From assembly GCF_002979865.1 (NCBI RefSeq), contig NZ_PCPZ01000002.1, positions 434,001 through 498,000 of the forward strand: 64,000 nucleotides of DNA, read 5' to 3'. The DNA comes from Arthrobacter sp. MYb214 (GTDB lineage: Bacteria > Actinomycetota > Actinomycetes > Actinomycetales > Micrococcaceae). Positions 35,485 through 44,179 of this stretch are shown here, piece after piece (the stretch's first letter is position 1; each line of letters begins with the position of its first letter). Made by a program: the position numbers and the translations under genes. The notes under the pieces are model-generated. The model was not told where the DNA came from, did not search any database, and worked only from the letters and a program-made list of their open reading frames with translations.

Positions 35485-35556
35485 GCAGTGTGTTCAAAGG
35501 TCCCCAACCTCAAGGGCCGGCTCACTTCCGTGAGATGAAAGTAGGACATTAGAACC

Positions 35557-37074
35557 GTGTGGAAATTTATCGCCAAGAGACTAGGCTCAGCACTTGCCGT
35601 GCTGTTCGCCGCATCGCTCTTGCTCTACGTACTGGTAATCAATTCAGGTGACCCGCTCAAGGACCTCCGCGAAAGCAACGCGGATAACCGCGAGTACTTG
35701 ATGGCCCAGCGTGTGGAATACATGAACCTGGATGCACCCTGGTACGGACGCTACTGGGACTGGCTGACCGGCGCCAGCAAATGCCTGATTGGCCAATGCG
35801 ACCTGGGACAGAATATCAACGGCGTAGAGGTCTCCGGCTTGCTGGCCAACGCCGCATCGTCCACCTTGCGGCTGGTAGTGCTCGCTACGGTGATCGCCGC
35901 GGTTCTGGGTATCGCCATTGGCGTTTTGACTGCAATCCGCCAGTACTCCGGCCTGGATTACATCGTTACCTTCATGACCTTCCTCTTCTTCTCGCTTCCC
36001 GTCTTCTGGGCAGCTGTGCTGCTCAAGGAGTACCTGGCAATCAGCTACAACGACTGGCTGGCGGATCCGCAGATATCCCTGGGGTCATCCATAGCCATAG
36101 GCATCGTCGTCGGACTCGTCCTGCAGATGTTCCTCGGGGGCTCCTTGAAGCGCCGTGGCATCACCTTCATAGCTGCCGCTGTTTTCGTCCCGCTGGTGCT
36201 GCAGTACAGCATTTGGCTGAATTTCTACCGCTACCCGCAAATGGGCCCCGCAATCATCATCGTGCTGACGGCACTCGTGGCCTTGAGCGCCACTGCCATG
36301 AGCGTTGGCCTGAAGGAAAAGCGCGTGCTGTACCCGGCGCTGATTACCGTCGTACTGGTCTTGGCCATGTACTACGCGACCTTCTACATGCTGCTGGAAC
36401 CAAACGCATGGATCCTCTTGTTCGGACTGGTCCTCGCGGTAGCGATTCCGGCAGTAGTCGGGCGCTTCATGGGCGGCCGCTTGCGCAAAGCAGCGATGTC
36501 CGTCTCCGTAGCCACCGGTGTTGTCGGTGCAGGATTGACCGTTGTCGATCACATGTTCCGCGCTTGGCCTGGTTTCCTGGACGTCAAGGGACGCCCCATC
36601 GCGACCATCGGGTCGTCCACTGCTAACCTCGAAGGCGGTTTCTGGGATCACTTCCTGGATAACGGCACCCAGTTGCTGATGCCGACCATCCTGCTTGCAG
36701 TGATTTCTTTGGCTAGCTATTCGCGCTACACGCGTTCTTCCATGCTCGAAGTGCAGCGCCAGGACTACATTCGCACCGCCCGTTCCAAGGGATTGAGCGA
36801 ACGCACCGTGATTTTCCGGCACGCGTTCCGCAACGCGATGATCCCCATCGCCACCATTGCAGCCTTCGACTTCGCCGGCCTGATCGGCGGTGCCGTGATC
36901 ACCGAGCGCGTCTTCGGCTGGAAGGGCATGGGCGAAATGTTCGCAACCGGCCTGGATCATGTCGACCCGGCACCTGTGATGGCGTTCTTCCTGGTTACCG
37001 GTACCGCCGCAATCATTTTCAACTTGCTGGCGGATATCGTTTACGCCCTGCTTGACCCACGAATCCGAGTCTAG
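35557..37074 (+). CDS. Oligopeptide ABC permease, DppB type with extra helices (operon 2)
   Basis: A 505-residue permease, about 200 residues longer than usual. The N-terminal helix, the SLPVFWAAVLLKEYL segment (146-160) and the EAA loop QDYIRTARSKGLSERTVIFRHAFRNAMIPI (from 402) fit the family. Between about 173 and 335 lies an insert of about 165 residues with five or six additional hydrophobic segments. Start GTG at 35557, with AGGA ten bases upstream. The stretch 71-86 contains two cysteines, C76 and C81, which could bond outside the membrane. Confidence 0.93.
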   Translation: MWKFIAKRLGSALAVLFAASLLLYVLVINSGDPLKDLRESNADNREYLMAQRVEYMNLDAPWYGRYWDWLTGASKCLIGQCDLGQNINGVEVSGLLANAASSTLRLVVLATVIAAVLGIAIGVLTAIRQYSGLDYIVTFMTFLFFSLPVFWAAVLLKEYLAISYNDWLADPQISLGSSIAIGIVVGLVLQMFLGGSLKRRGITFIAAAVFVPLVLQYSIWLNFYRYPQMGPAIIIVLTALVALSATAMSVGLKEKRVLYPALITVVLVLAMYYATFYMLLEPNAWILLFGLVLAVAIPAVVGRFMGGRLRKAAMSVSVATGVVGAGLTVVDHMFRAWPGFLDVKGRPIATIGSSTANLEGGFWDHFLDNGTQLLMPTILLAVISLASYSRYTRSSMLEVQRQDYIRTARSKGLSERTVIFRHAFRNAMIPIATIAAFDFAGLIGGAVITERVFGWKGMGEMFATGLDHVDPAPVMAFFLVTGTAAIIFNLLADIVYALLDPRIRV

Positions 37075-37125
37075 GAGGCATGGACCAATGAACATCCTTC
37101 ATGCCTGCAACCCTAAGGACCAGCG

Positions 37126-38196
37126 ATGAGCACCCCGAACAAGAACTTGAACGAGAACGAGCCGCAGAACCTGAATTCCGTGGCCGAGGTGGAAGACGCC
37201 AAGCTGGCCCAAATCCACGAAAAGCCGAAGAGCCAGGGACGCATTGTTCTCGAGCGCTTCGTCAGCCACAAGCCGGCGATGATTTCCGCGGTGATCCTGG
37301 TCGTCATCACCGTTTTCGCTTTCAGCTCCATTGGCTGGGGACCGATCCCCGGCTGGTGGGGACAGAACTTCTACCACGCTGGTGCCGTTGTGGATGGCGG
37401 CAAACCGACCTTGAGCCTGGTCCCCGCCTGGCTCGGCGGCGAAGGCATCCGCATCGGAGAGCACCCCTTCGGGCAGGACTCGGTCGGCAAGGACTACTTC
37501 GCCCTGGTCATGAACGGCACGCAGAAGTCCATCATTATCGGCGTTGTGGTTGGCTTGGTCGCCACTGTCCTGGGAACCGTCATCGGTGCTGTTGCCGGCT
37601 ACTTCCGCGGATGGGTCGACGAAATCCTGATGCGCATCACTGACCTGTTCATCGTGATCCCATTGCTGGTCCTGGCCGCTGTTCTGGGCAAGATGGCTGG
37701 TGCATCCACCGGTTCCATCATCATCCTGGCCCTCGTGCTCGGCCTGGTGACCTGGACCGGCTTGGCCCGACTGGTGCGCGGTGAAATCCTTTCGCTGCGC
37801 GAACGCGAATACGTTGCTGCCGCCCAGGCCATGGGTTCGAAGACCAGCCGCGTGATCTTCAAGCACCTGATCCCCAACACCATGGGTGTGATCATCGTGA
37901 ACGCAACCTTCGCGATCGCTGGCGCGATCCTGCTGGAGTCCTCGCTGTCCTACCTGGGCTTCGGCGTGAAGGCTCCAGAATCCTCGCTGGGCCTGCTGAT
38001 CAGCCAGTACCAGAACGCCTTCACCACCCGCCCGTATTTGTTCTGGTGGCCAGGCATGATCATCGTTACCATCGCCCTGTCGGTGAACTTCTTGGGTGAC
38101 GGCTTGCGCGATGCGTTCGACCCGCGCCAAATCGGAAAGAAGCGCCGCCGCCGCGCCGGCCTGTTCGCCCTTCCAACCCGCAAGGAGAAGCCATGA
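37126..38196 (+). CDS. Oligopeptide ABC permease, DppC type (operon 2)
   Basis: A 356-residue permease. It has a hydrophilic N-terminus of about 50 residues, a first helix (KPAMISAVILVVITVFAF), the DppC-type segment HPFGQDSVGKDYFALVMNGTQKSIIIGVV, the EAA loop REYVAAAQAMGSKTSRVIFKHLIPNTMG and the final GDGLRDAFDPRQ. AAGGA lies six bases before the ATG. The stop overlaps the ATPase start (ATGA). Confidence 0.95.
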   Translation: MSTPNKNLNENEPQNLNSVAEVEDAKLAQIHEKPKSQGRIVLERFVSHKPAMISAVILVVITVFAFSSIGWGPIPGWWGQNFYHAGAVVDGGKPTLSLVPAWLGGEGIRIGEHPFGQDSVGKDYFALVMNGTQKSIIIGVVVGLVATVLGTVIGAVAGYFRGWVDEILMRITDLFIVIPLLVLAAVLGKMAGASTGSIIILALVLGLVTWTGLARLVRGEILSLREREYVAAAQAMGSKTSRVIFKHLIPNTMGVIIVNATFAIAGAILLESSLSYLGFGVKAPESSLGLLISQYQNAFTTRPYLFWWPGMIIVTIALSVNFLGDGLRDAFDPRQIGKKRRRRAGLFALPTRKEKP

Positions 38197-39890
38197 GCCA
38201 CGCAGCACCAATGAACGAACAAGGCTCAGACGGCTACGCGCTGAGCTTCACCGACCTCAACGTCGTCTTTGCCACCGGTGGTGCAGACGTCCACGCAGTC
38301 AAGGGCTTGTCCTTGACCGTCCGCCCCGGGCAGGTCGTGGCGCTGGTTGGCGAGTCCGGTTCCGGCAAGTCCGTCACCTCAACTGCGGCGATGGGCCTGC
38401 TGCCGGAAAACGCCAATGTCTCAGGTGCCGCCAAGGTCGGCAACGTCAACGTGGTTGGCCTGGACGAAGGCAAGCTGCGCAAGATGCGTGCCACCGACAT
38501 CGCGATGGTCTTCCAGGAGCCCATGACTGCGCTGAACCCGGTGCTGACCATTGAGCGGCAGTTGACTGAAGCGCTGGAACTGCACGACATCGCCTATGGC
38601 AAGGAAGCAACCGACCGGGCCATCGAGCTGCTGGACATGGTGGGCATCCCGGATCCCGCCAAGCGCGTCAAGCAGTACCCGCACCAGTTTTCCGGCGGCC
38701 AGCGCCAGCGTATCGTCATTGCCATGGCGATATCCTGCGATCCCAAGGTGATCATCGCCGATGAGCCAACCACCGCACTGGATGTAACGGTGCAGGCAGA
38801 AATTCTCGATCTGCTGCGCGAGCTCAAGGATCGACTGAATACCGGCATCTTGCTGATCACCCACAACATGGGTGTTGTCGCGGATATGGCCGATGAAGTG
38901 GCCGTGATGTTCCAGGGCAACCTCGTCGAGACCGGCACCGTGGAGCAAGTTCTGCTGCGCCCGGAACATCCATACACCCAGCGTCTGCTGGCCGCGGTAC
39001 CGCGCCTGTCTGCTCCGGCTGTTACTACTGCGACGCCCCCGCACAGCTCCGAAACTGCGCCTCCAGGACGCGAGCTGGTGCTGGAAGCCAAGGACCTCGT
39101 GCTGGAATACGACATGCGGGGAAAGATCTTCCGCGCCGTGGAAGAGGTGAGCTTCGATATTGCCAAGGGCGAAGTCCTAGGCATTGTGGGCGAGTCCGGC
39201 TCTGGCAAATCCACCATCGCCAAGGCGGTGCTCGGCTTGTTGCCTGTGGCTAGCGGCAGCTTGTCGGTCCAGGGCCATGATCTGCCGAAACTTTCCCCGA
39301 AGGAAGCCCGTGCGGTTCGCAAGAGAATCGGCGTCATCTTCCAGGACCCGGCAGCATCCTTGAACCCGCGTTTCCCTATTGGCGATTGCATCACCGAACC
39401 AATGGTGGTTCACAAGGTTGGCAGCAAAGCAGGGCGCATCAAGCGTGCTGAAGAACTGCTCGATGCGGTGAAGCTGCCGCGCAACGTGATCAACCGATAC
39501 CCCCACGAGCTCTCAGGCGGCCAGCGTCAACGTGTTTGCATTGCTCGCGCGTTGACCTTGAACCCCGAGCTGCTGATTGCCGATGAGCCAACTAGTGCTT
39601 TGGATGTTTCGGTTCAGGCAGTCGTATTGGAAATGCTGCAGGACCTGCAACGGGACTTCAACTTCGCGTGCCTCTTTGTCAGCCATGATCTGGCTGTCGT
39701 TGACATGCTGGCTGATGCGGTCGTAGTGATGCAGTCAGGCAGGGCGGTTGAGCAGGGCATGGTGGATACCGTGCTGCATGCCCCAACGCACGACTACACC
39801 AAACGCCTGTTGGCCGCGGCTCCGGTGCCGGATCCGCATGAGCAGGCAGTACGCCGTGCGGCTTGGCGCTTGCTGAACAGCACGAAGTAG
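38193..39890 (+). CDS. Oligopeptide ABC transporter, fused double ATPase (operon 2)
   Basis: A 565-residue DppD-DppF fusion. Domain 1: Walker [11 protein letters not shown], signature [15 protein letters not shown], Walker B VIIADEPTTAL. Domain 2, from about 290: Walker [10 protein letters not shown], signature [15 protein letters not shown], Walker [12 protein letters not shown]. The domains are joined by a short Pro/Thr linker (TTATPPHSSETAPPG). It completes the second transporter; a terminator follows. Confidence 0.95.
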   Translation: MSHAAPMNEQGSDGYALSFTDLNVVFATGGADVHAVKGLSLTVRPGQVVALVGESGSGKSVTSTAAMGLLPENANVSGAAKVGNVNVVGLDEGKLRKMRATDIAMVFQEPMTALNPVLTIERQLTEALELHDIAYGKEATDRAIELLDMVGIPDPAKRVKQYPHQFSGGQRQRIVIAMAISCDPKVIIADEPTTALDVTVQAEILDLLRELKDRLNTGILLITHNMGVVADMADEVAVMFQGNLVETGTVEQVLLRPEHPYTQRLLAAVPRLSAPAVTTATPPHSSETAPPGRELVLEAKDLVLEYDMRGKIFRAVEEVSFDIAKGEVLGIVGESGSGKSTIAKAVLGLLPVASGSLSVQGHDLPKLSPKEARAVRKRIGVIFQDPAASLNPRFPIGDCITEPMVVHKVGSKAGRIKRAEELLDAVKLPRNVINRYPHELSGGQRQRVCIARALTLNPELLIADEPTSALDVSVQAVVLEMLQDLQRDFNFACLFVSHDLAVVDMLADAVVVMQSGRAVEQGMVDTVLHAPTHDYTKRLLAAAPVPDPHEQAVRRAAWRLLNSTK

Positions 39891-39911
39891 ATGCTGAGCT
39901 GAACGACGAAT

Positions 39912-39956
39912 AAGGGGGCTCGTTTCCAGATCTTTAACTGGAAGCGGGCCCCTTCC
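39912..39956 (+). terminator. Terminator after operon 2
   Basis: AAGGGGGCTCGTTTCCAG (39912-39929) pairs, with some G-T pairs, with CTGGAAGCGGGCCCCTTCC (39938-39956). Confidence 0.75.
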
Positions 39957-40281
39957 GTCTGCCCGGGAGAGCTGGACATGGCGAAAGCCGATTCCCCGGA
40001 TCCGGCCTCGGTCCGGGAAAGCGATACAAGTACTTGCGGGCCTACGAGCAGGTGCTGGGCGGCGGAACTTGGACCAGCTGAACGAGAGGGAATGCCTCGG
40101 GCTCAACACTCATCGCTGCAGGAATCACAGGATGACCCGCACTGGCGTTCTTGCACGGATCGTGCAGCAGAAAACCAGCTCGGGCGGAACCCGCAGACGC
40201 CTGCCTGGGGCTTTGCGCCGGGCGCGGGACGATGCTGATCCAGGAAAGGACCAAGGGAACCTCGGCGGTAGAGGCCCGTTA
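39957..40281 (+). pseudogene. Possible thiolase-like gene remnant, otherwise empty
   Basis: This 325-bp stretch has no intact gene. One plus-strand frame (40092-40277) reads GNASGSTLIAAGITG, a stop, then ...DACLGLCAGRGTMLIQER. This faintly resembles a thiolase end (NxxGxxxALGHPxGxTG ... LCxGxGxGxAxxxER). No upstream part is found. I treat it as a decayed fragment or chance. Confidence 0.2.
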
Positions 40282-40325
40282 ATAGGCAAAAGCTGGCTCT
40301 CTGCCGAGAGCCAGCTTTTGCCTAT
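40282..40325. terminator. Long perfect hairpin beside the GNAT gene
   Basis: ATAGGCAAAAGCTGGCTCT (40282-40300) pairs perfectly with AGAGCCAGCTTTTGCCTAT (40307-40325), loop CTGCCG, 19 bp of stem; CTTTT follows on the plus strand. It ends the minus-strand acetyltransferase and also acts on plus-strand read-through. Confidence 0.85.
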
Positions 40326-40335
40326 CTTTTGGAAT

Positions 40336-40797
40336 CTAGTCCAGCTGCATGACGTTTTCGGTAACGACCTCTGCGCGGGCGTTGGAGAAGATCTGCTCGG
40401 TGCCAACGGTCTTGAACCCTCGGCGTTCCAGGACCTTGATGGAACCTAGATTGTCCTGGACCACATGCGCGGTCAATGGGCGCTTGGTGTATTCGGCGAG
40501 GAAGGTGTCTACCGCGCTGGTGGTCAGTCCCTTGCCCCAGTACTTGGTCGAAGTCCAGAAATTGATCTCTGGTACTTCGCCGTCGAAGACCAGAATGGAT
40601 CCAACGACTTCGCCCTCATGCTCGATGGTGCGAACCAGAACATTCGGATCGTTCAGAATCGAGTTCCAGTGGTGGTCGAATACCGCGCGGTCGGCTGGGT
40701 TACGCGCTTGATAAGCGGCCATGAGGTTCGCCTCGGGTTCTTGCTGATGAGCGAAGAATGCGTCCAAGTCGGAAGGGCGGACTTCTCGTAGCTGCAC
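40336..40797 (-). CDS. GNAT-family N-acetyltransferase
   Basis: A 153-residue RimJ/RimL-like acetyltransferase: N-terminal MQLREVRPSDLDAFFAHQ, the acetyl-CoA region FWTSTKYWGKGLTTSAVDTFLAEY (the pyrophosphate loop is diverged) and the end HVVQDNLGSIKVLERRGFKTVG. The target amine is unknown. Small-molecule or alanine/serine N-terminal acetylation is usual for the family. The gene is monocistronic. Confidence 0.85.
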   Translation of the reverse strand: MQLREVRPSDLDAFFAHQQEPEANLMAAYQARNPADRAVFDHHWNSILNDPNVLVRTIEHEGEVVGSILVFDGEVPEINFWTSTKYWGKGLTTSAVDTFLAEYTKRPLTAHVVQDNLGSIKVLERRGFKTVGTEQIFSNARAEVVTENVMQLD

Positions 40798-40866
40798 GAT
40801 AAAGGCCTTTCAATCGTGTGGGTCAGCGTGCCGGTATTGGCACACCAGTGAACAATGGCTTGAAAC

Positions 40867-41487
40867 CTACACTACCGGGGAAGTGAGTGCGGCGAGTGCC
40901 ATGTTGGACAATAACGGCTTCAGGCCGGACTTTTTAGTCCTCGGCGAGTGGGCGGAATGAGCAGTCGAGTTCAGCAAGCCGAAGACGGCGTGCGCGCGGA
41001 ATCTGTGCGACTGCTTGCTTCCGGTGGGATGCAATTTGGCCAGTTCCGTAGTCCAAAGCCCGATATAGGAGTTCTGGAGTTTGCGGACTAATGCCAGTTC
41101 GGCCTTCGGGAGCGATTTCAAATCACGGTCCTGGACCTGCAAAATGTCCGGGCGGGACAGCGAGAAGTCAGTGTGGAAATCAACCAGACGCGAAAGCACC
41201 TCCAGGGGAGTGCCGCCGGCTTCCGTGGCCGTGCAGCCCCCGGCATAGATATCTTTGGACATATCTACTAGCAGAGCGATAAGCACTGCCTGCTTGCCGG
41301 CGAAATGCCGGTACACGGCCGGACCGGATATGCCGCAGGCAGCGCCCAGATCCTCCAGCGAAACACCCGCGTAGCCATTCAAGGCGAACAGTCGAGTGGC
41401 TTCGCGCAAGAGTGCTTCTCGTCGTTCAGCTTTGGCGCGCTCACGCTCTGTTGGTTCATTGAGCGACTGGTATTTGCTCGCCAACAC
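40867..41487 (-). CDS. TetR-family transcriptional regulator
   Basis: A 206-residue regulator. The helix-turn-helix GYAGVSLEDLGAACGISGPAVYRHFAGKQAVL is clear; the C-terminal ligand domain is helical with DFHTDFSLSRPDILQVQDRDLKSL. I chose the GTG at 41487, because AAGGAG is six bases upstream; the frame runs further. It is divergent from an acyl-CoA dehydrogenase, as in FadR/LiuR-like regulators that sense acyl-CoA. A perfect palindrome lies between the two genes. Confidence 0.9.
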   Translation of the reverse strand: MLASKYQSLNEPTERERAKAERREALLREATRLFALNGYAGVSLEDLGAACGISGPAVYRHFAGKQAVLIALLVDMSKDIYAGGCTATEAGGTPLEVLSRLVDFHTDFSLSRPDILQVQDRDLKSLPKAELALVRKLQNSYIGLWTTELAKLHPTGSKQSHRFRAHAVFGLLNSTAHSAHSPRTKKSGLKPLLSNMALAALTSPVV

Positions 41488-41587
41488 AATCAACTCCTTA
41501 CGTTTGCCAAGCCTCGGTCTGGACAAGTGTGACCGCTGCCACTAATGTCAAAAATGTAGCTGTTTACCCACCCGTAGGCAGCAACCA

Positions 41588-41603
41588 GTTAATAAATATT
41601 AAC
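41588..41603. promoter_or_regulatory. Candidate TetR operator
   Basis: GTTAATA-AA-TATTAAC is a perfect 16-bp inverted repeat between the divergent TetR and acyl-CoA dehydrogenase genes, 100 bp from the regulator start. Confidence 0.55.
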
Positions 41604-41724
41604 CATACGCGTCGCGGCGTGTGCTTCCAAGAAACTCACGCACCTGGCGCAGAACATGACCGCCACCGGTTTATGCACATCCCGCAGCCGATGCCGGTTC
41701 GTCCCTCAACGAAGAGAGAGCCTG

Positions 41725-42879
41725 ATGATTGATCTCGAACTCGACGACCAGTATCAAGACCTGGTCGACATGGTCCGCGAATTCGCCCAGGAAGTCGTAG
41801 CCCCGCAGAGCGCGCAGAACGATGCCAACCATGCGTTCCCCTATGACATCGTCAAGCAAATGGGGCAGATGGGTCTCTTCGGGCTGCCAGTCTCCGAAGA
41901 ATACGGCGGTTCCGGCGGCGACTACTTCCACCTCGCGCTGGCGCTCGAAGAACTGGGCAAGGTAGACCAGTCGGTAGCCATCACTCTCGAAGCCGGCGTC
42001 TCCCTGGGCGCGATGCCGATCTACCGCTTTGGCGGCGAGGGCCAGAAGCAGAAGTGGCTGCCAGCCCTGGCCGCCGGCGAACGCTTGGCCGGTTTTGGCC
42101 TGACCGAACCCGGTGCAGGCTCCGACGCCTCAGCTTCCTTGACCAAAGCGAAACTGGAAAATGGCGAATGGGTTATCGATGGCGCCAAAGAATTCATAAC
42201 CAACTCCGGTACCGACATCACTTCCCTCGTCACGGCCACCGCTGTCACCGGTGTCGACGAAGCAACCGGCAAGAAGGAAATCTCGGCAATCATCGTGCCG
42301 ACGGGAACCGAAGGATTCACCGCGGAGAAGGCCTACGACAAGGTGGGTTGGCGTGCCAGTGACACCCATCCGCTGAGCTTCAGCAGCGTGCGAGTTCCGG
42401 AGGAGAACCTGCTTGGCGAGCGCGGACGCGGATACGCCTACTTCTTGGAAATTCTCGATGAGGGACGTATCGCCATCGCGGCGTTGGCCACCGGAGCCGC
42501 CCAGGGTTGCCTCGATGAGGCGGTGAAGTATGCCAAGACACGGACTTCCTTCGGCCAGGCCATCGGCCAGTACCAGGGCATCTCCTTCATGATCGCTCGC
42601 ATGGCTTCGCGCGCCCACACGGCCCGTCTGGCCTACTACGCGGCGGCGGCGAAGATGCTCGCCGGCAAGGACTTCAAGATCGAAGCCGCGCATGCCAAGC
42701 TGATTGCCAGCGAAGCGGCGATGGATAACGCCCGTGATGCTACCCAGATCTTTGGCGGCTACGGATTCATGAATGAGTCATTGGTTGCACGGCACTACCG
42801 CGATTCGAAGATCCTGGAAATCGGCGAAGGAACCACGCAGGTCCAGCAGATGCTCATTGCCCGCAGCTTAGGTCTCTGA
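41725..42879 (+). CDS. Acyl-CoA dehydrogenase
   Basis: A 384-residue flavoprotein of the acyl-CoA dehydrogenase family. Motifs: GLTEPGAGSDASA, KEFITNSGTD, the second signature DATQIFGGYGFMNES and YRDSKILEIGEGTTQVQ, with the catalytic Glu region at the end. It introduces a trans-2 double bond and passes electrons to ETF. The exact chain length is not clear; branched short-chain acyl-CoA from the dehydrogenase at 24-27 kb is possible. The ATG at 41725, not the earlier frame start, matches the family N-terminus (MIDLELDDQYQDLVDMVREFA). A weak GAGAGAG site precedes it. Confidence 0.93.
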   Translation: MIDLELDDQYQDLVDMVREFAQEVVAPQSAQNDANHAFPYDIVKQMGQMGLFGLPVSEEYGGSGGDYFHLALALEELGKVDQSVAITLEAGVSLGAMPIYRFGGEGQKQKWLPALAAGERLAGFGLTEPGAGSDASASLTKAKLENGEWVIDGAKEFITNSGTDITSLVTATAVTGVDEATGKKEISAIIVPTGTEGFTAEKAYDKVGWRASDTHPLSFSSVRVPEENLLGERGRGYAYFLEILDEGRIAIAALATGAAQGCLDEAVKYAKTRTSFGQAIGQYQGISFMIARMASRAHTARLAYYAAAAKMLAGKDFKIEAAHAKLIASEAAMDNARDATQIFGGYGFMNESLVARHYRDSKILEIGEGTTQVQQMLIARSLGL

Positions 42880-42955
42880 TTCTTGCCAGAGGGGGCGCTG
42901 CATCCTGATTTTGGGGTGTGGCGCTCTTTGGGCGCTCACAGTAAAACGAACCATA

Positions 42956-44179
42956 ATGGGTAGGGTGAGCTCCCAGAAAACTTTCATTCCAGCCGGACAT
43001 CCCCGTCGCGTCAGCCTGATCGGTTCCACCGGTTCCATCGGCACGCAGGGACTGGACGTCATCGAAAACGCATCCGGACAATTCTCCGTGGCAGCGCTGT
43101 CCGGTGGGTACAACCTTGAATTACTGGCTCGCCAGGCAATTAAGCACCGCCCTGCGCTCGTTGGCAGCGCGGTGGAATCCAAGGAGGAGCTTGCCGCGGC
43201 CATTAAGCGAGCCGCAGAAGATGCATCGGTAACCGGATACACTCCCGAGCTGGTGGCCGGCGCGCATGCGGCAACCGAGGTTGCCGCTTTCGCCGAGGCC
43301 GACGTGGTGCTCAATGGCATCACCGGTGCCATTGGCCTAGCCCCGACCATTGCTGCCTTGGAAGCCGGCCACCTGCTGGCACTGGCCAATAAGGAATCCC
43401 TGATCATCGGAGGCCAGGTAGTCAAGCGGATCGCGGCACCAGGCCAGATCTCGCCCGTTGATTCCGAGCACTCCGCCCTCGCACAGGCCCTGCGCTCTGG
43501 CGCGCCCGAGGAAGTGGCCAAGCTGCTGGTGACTGCCTCTGGCGGTCCATTCTTCGGCTACAGCCATGAGCAGCTGCGTGATGTCACCCCCGCCCAGGCG
43601 CTGGCTCATCCAACCTGGGACATGGGGCGCATGGTCACCACCAACTCGGCCACCATGGTCAACAAGGCTTTGGAAGTCATCGAAGCCCACCTGCTGTTCG
43701 ACGTGCCACTGGAAAAGATCGAGCCTGTGGTGCATCGCCAGTCAATCATTCACTCGATGGTGGAGTTCATCGACGGTTCGGTGATCGCCCAGGCATCGCC
43801 GCCGGATATGCGCCTGCCGATCGCTTTGGGCATTAATTGGCCGCATCGGGTTGCCGGTGCCGCGAAGGCTTGCGATTTCTCCACCGCAGCAAGCTGGACC
43901 TTCGAACCACTGGATGAGGAGGTCTTCAGCGCTGTAAAGCTTGCCAAGCAGGCCGCAGCGTCGTCGGGAACGCATATGGCTGTCTATAACGCCGCCAACG
44001 AAATTGCAGTGGATGCCTTCCATGATGGAAAGATCCGCTTCACCGACATCGTTGAGACCGTGGAACGGGCCTTGGACGAGTACACCCCGATGAGCGCAGC
44101 GCTATCGGTCGAAACAGTGCTGGAAACAGACCGCTGGGCCCGCGCCCATGCAACGAAGATCATCGAGGCCAAAGCATGA
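42956..44179 (+). CDS. dxr: 1-deoxy-D-xylulose 5-phosphate reductoisomerase
   Basis: About 407 residues. NADPH-binding GSTGSIGTQGLDVI near residue 20, LANKESLIIGG, the metal/substrate motif PVDSEHSAL, TASGGPFFGYS, and the C-terminal helical domain. It makes 2-C-methyl-D-erythritol 4-phosphate, the committed step of the MEP isoprenoid pathway. The start may be ATG 42956 or GTG 42965; neither has a strong ribosome binding site. It overlaps the protease gene by 4 bp. Confidence 0.97.
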   Translation: MGRVSSQKTFIPAGHPRRVSLIGSTGSIGTQGLDVIENASGQFSVAALSGGYNLELLARQAIKHRPALVGSAVESKEELAAAIKRAAEDASVTGYTPELVAGAHAATEVAAFAEADVVLNGITGAIGLAPTIAALEAGHLLALANKESLIIGGQVVKRIAAPGQISPVDSEHSALAQALRSGAPEEVAKLLVTASGGPFFGYSHEQLRDVTPAQALAHPTWDMGRMVTTNSATMVNKALEVIEAHLLFDVPLEKIEPVVHRQSIIHSMVEFIDGSVIAQASPPDMRLPIALGINWPHRVAGAAKACDFSTAASWTFEPLDEEVFSAVKLAKQAAASSGTHMAVYNAANEIAVDAFHDGKIRFTDIVETVERALDEYTPMSAALSVETVLETDRWARAHATKIIEAKA

